Positions 6,025-6,278 of a stretch of 6,278 nucleotides of DNA are shown here, piece after piece. The DNA is from Candidatus Dormiibacterota bacterium. Its GTDB lineage: Bacteria > Chloroflexota > Dormibacteria > Aeolococcales > Aeolococcaceae. A program made the translations under genes and the position numbers. Under the pieces are notes generated by a model that saw only the letters and a list, made by a program, of their open reading frames with translations, did not search any database and was not told the origin of the DNA. Within the stretch, counting starts at the first letter, position 1. Every line of letters starts with the position of its first letter. The stretch is from positions 15,515 to 21,792 of the forward strand of contig PLDZ01000260.1 of NCBI GenBank assembly GCA_003136295.1, read 5' to 3'.

Positions 6025-6278
6025 GTGCAGGGCACAACCGCAACCGGCGAGGAGACCGAGACCGGGGGCTTCGTTCACCTCCATACGCACAGTGAGTTCT
6101 CACTGCTCGACGGGGCGGCACGTATCAATGGGCTGGTCGACACGGCGAAGTCGATGGGCCAGGCGGCCCTCGCCATCACCGATCACGGCGTCCTCTACGG
6201 AGCGGTGGATTTCTTCTCGACGGCACGCGCCGCGAAGATCAATCCCGTCCTCGGCTGCGAGATGTACATGGCGCCGCG
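6025..6278 (+). CDS. dnaE: DNA polymerase III alpha subunit, N-terminal PHP part, 3'-truncated by the window edge
   Basis: DnaE is the catalytic subunit of the replicative DNA polymerase. Only the first 84 codons are visible, covering the start of the N-terminal PHP (polymerase and histidinol phosphatase) domain. The block FVHLHTHSEFSLLDGAARI (16-34) is characteristic of bacterial DnaE. It is followed by LAITDHGVLYGAVDFF (49-64) and a P-V-L-G-C-E-M-Y segment (74-81). PHP metal-ligand candidates H18, H20, D53, H54 and E79 are all kept, so the domain may still bind metal. The GTG start is fixed by a perfect AGGAGG. It gives a polar N-terminal extension of about 15 residues before FVHLH, longer than the few residues usual in the family. 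The frame is open to the right edge. DnaE-type identity is confident; whether it is the main replicase or a second copy (DnaE2/ImuC type) cannot be told from this fragment, though the sequence favours DnaE1. Confidence 0.92.
   Translation, partial: MQGTTATGEETETGGFVHLHTHSEFSLLDGAARINGLVDTAKSMGQAALAITDHGVLYGAVDFFSTARAAKINPVLGCEMYMAP

Overview
The window is a stretch of GC-rich bacterial chromosome (roughly two-thirds G+C by eye) with every supported gene on the + strand. It contains five complete genes and two genes cut by the window edges. The organism looks like a high-GC soil or environmental bacterium. The kelch-like propeller with W-x-W-D/N/T-G-x-x-W repeats and a Pro/Gly/Ser-rich tail would suit Chloroflexota, Candidatus Dormibacterota or a deep actinobacterial lineage. 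That placement is inference from style only; nothing seen here fixes the phylum.

Layout. (1) Positions 1-894: the 3' part of a probably exported, Cys-containing kelch-like beta-propeller protein. (2) 914-1390: a small GNAT-family N-acetyltransferase of unknown substrate. (3) 1419-4652: gatC, gatA and gatB, the complete tRNA-dependent amidotransferase GatCAB, with all catalytic landmarks intact. (4) 4658-5935: a TRAM-domain, [4Fe-4S] RNA (uracil-C5)-methyltransferase of the TrmA/RlmC/RlmD family. (5) 5936-6024: an 89-base gap with a candidate extended -10 element and a strong Shine-Dalgarno. (6) 6025 to the right edge: the first 84 codons of dnaE, the replicative DNA polymerase III alpha subunit, beginning with its PHP domain.

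How the genes work together. gatC and gatA overlap by 11 bases, gatA and gatB by 4 bases (ATGA), and the methyltransferase starts 5 bases after gatB. These four genes therefore look like one translationally coupled transcript. GatCAB converts misacylated Glu-tRNA(Gln) and/or Asp-tRNA(Asn) to the correct aminoacyl-tRNAs. The methyltransferase would make m5U in rRNA or tRNA. The unit is thus devoted to translation. A GATAAT element just before gatC suggests a promoter giving a nearly leaderless gatC mRNA. The GNAT and propeller genes lie upstream in the same direction but have no evident functional link. dnaE probably has its own promoter.

This is mostly an ordinary housekeeping region. I saw no mobile element, CRISPR array, tRNA, rRNA or recognisable new system. 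The findings below are modest: start-site corrections, a possible leaderless promoter, small deviations in conserved motifs, and the uncharacterised propeller protein.
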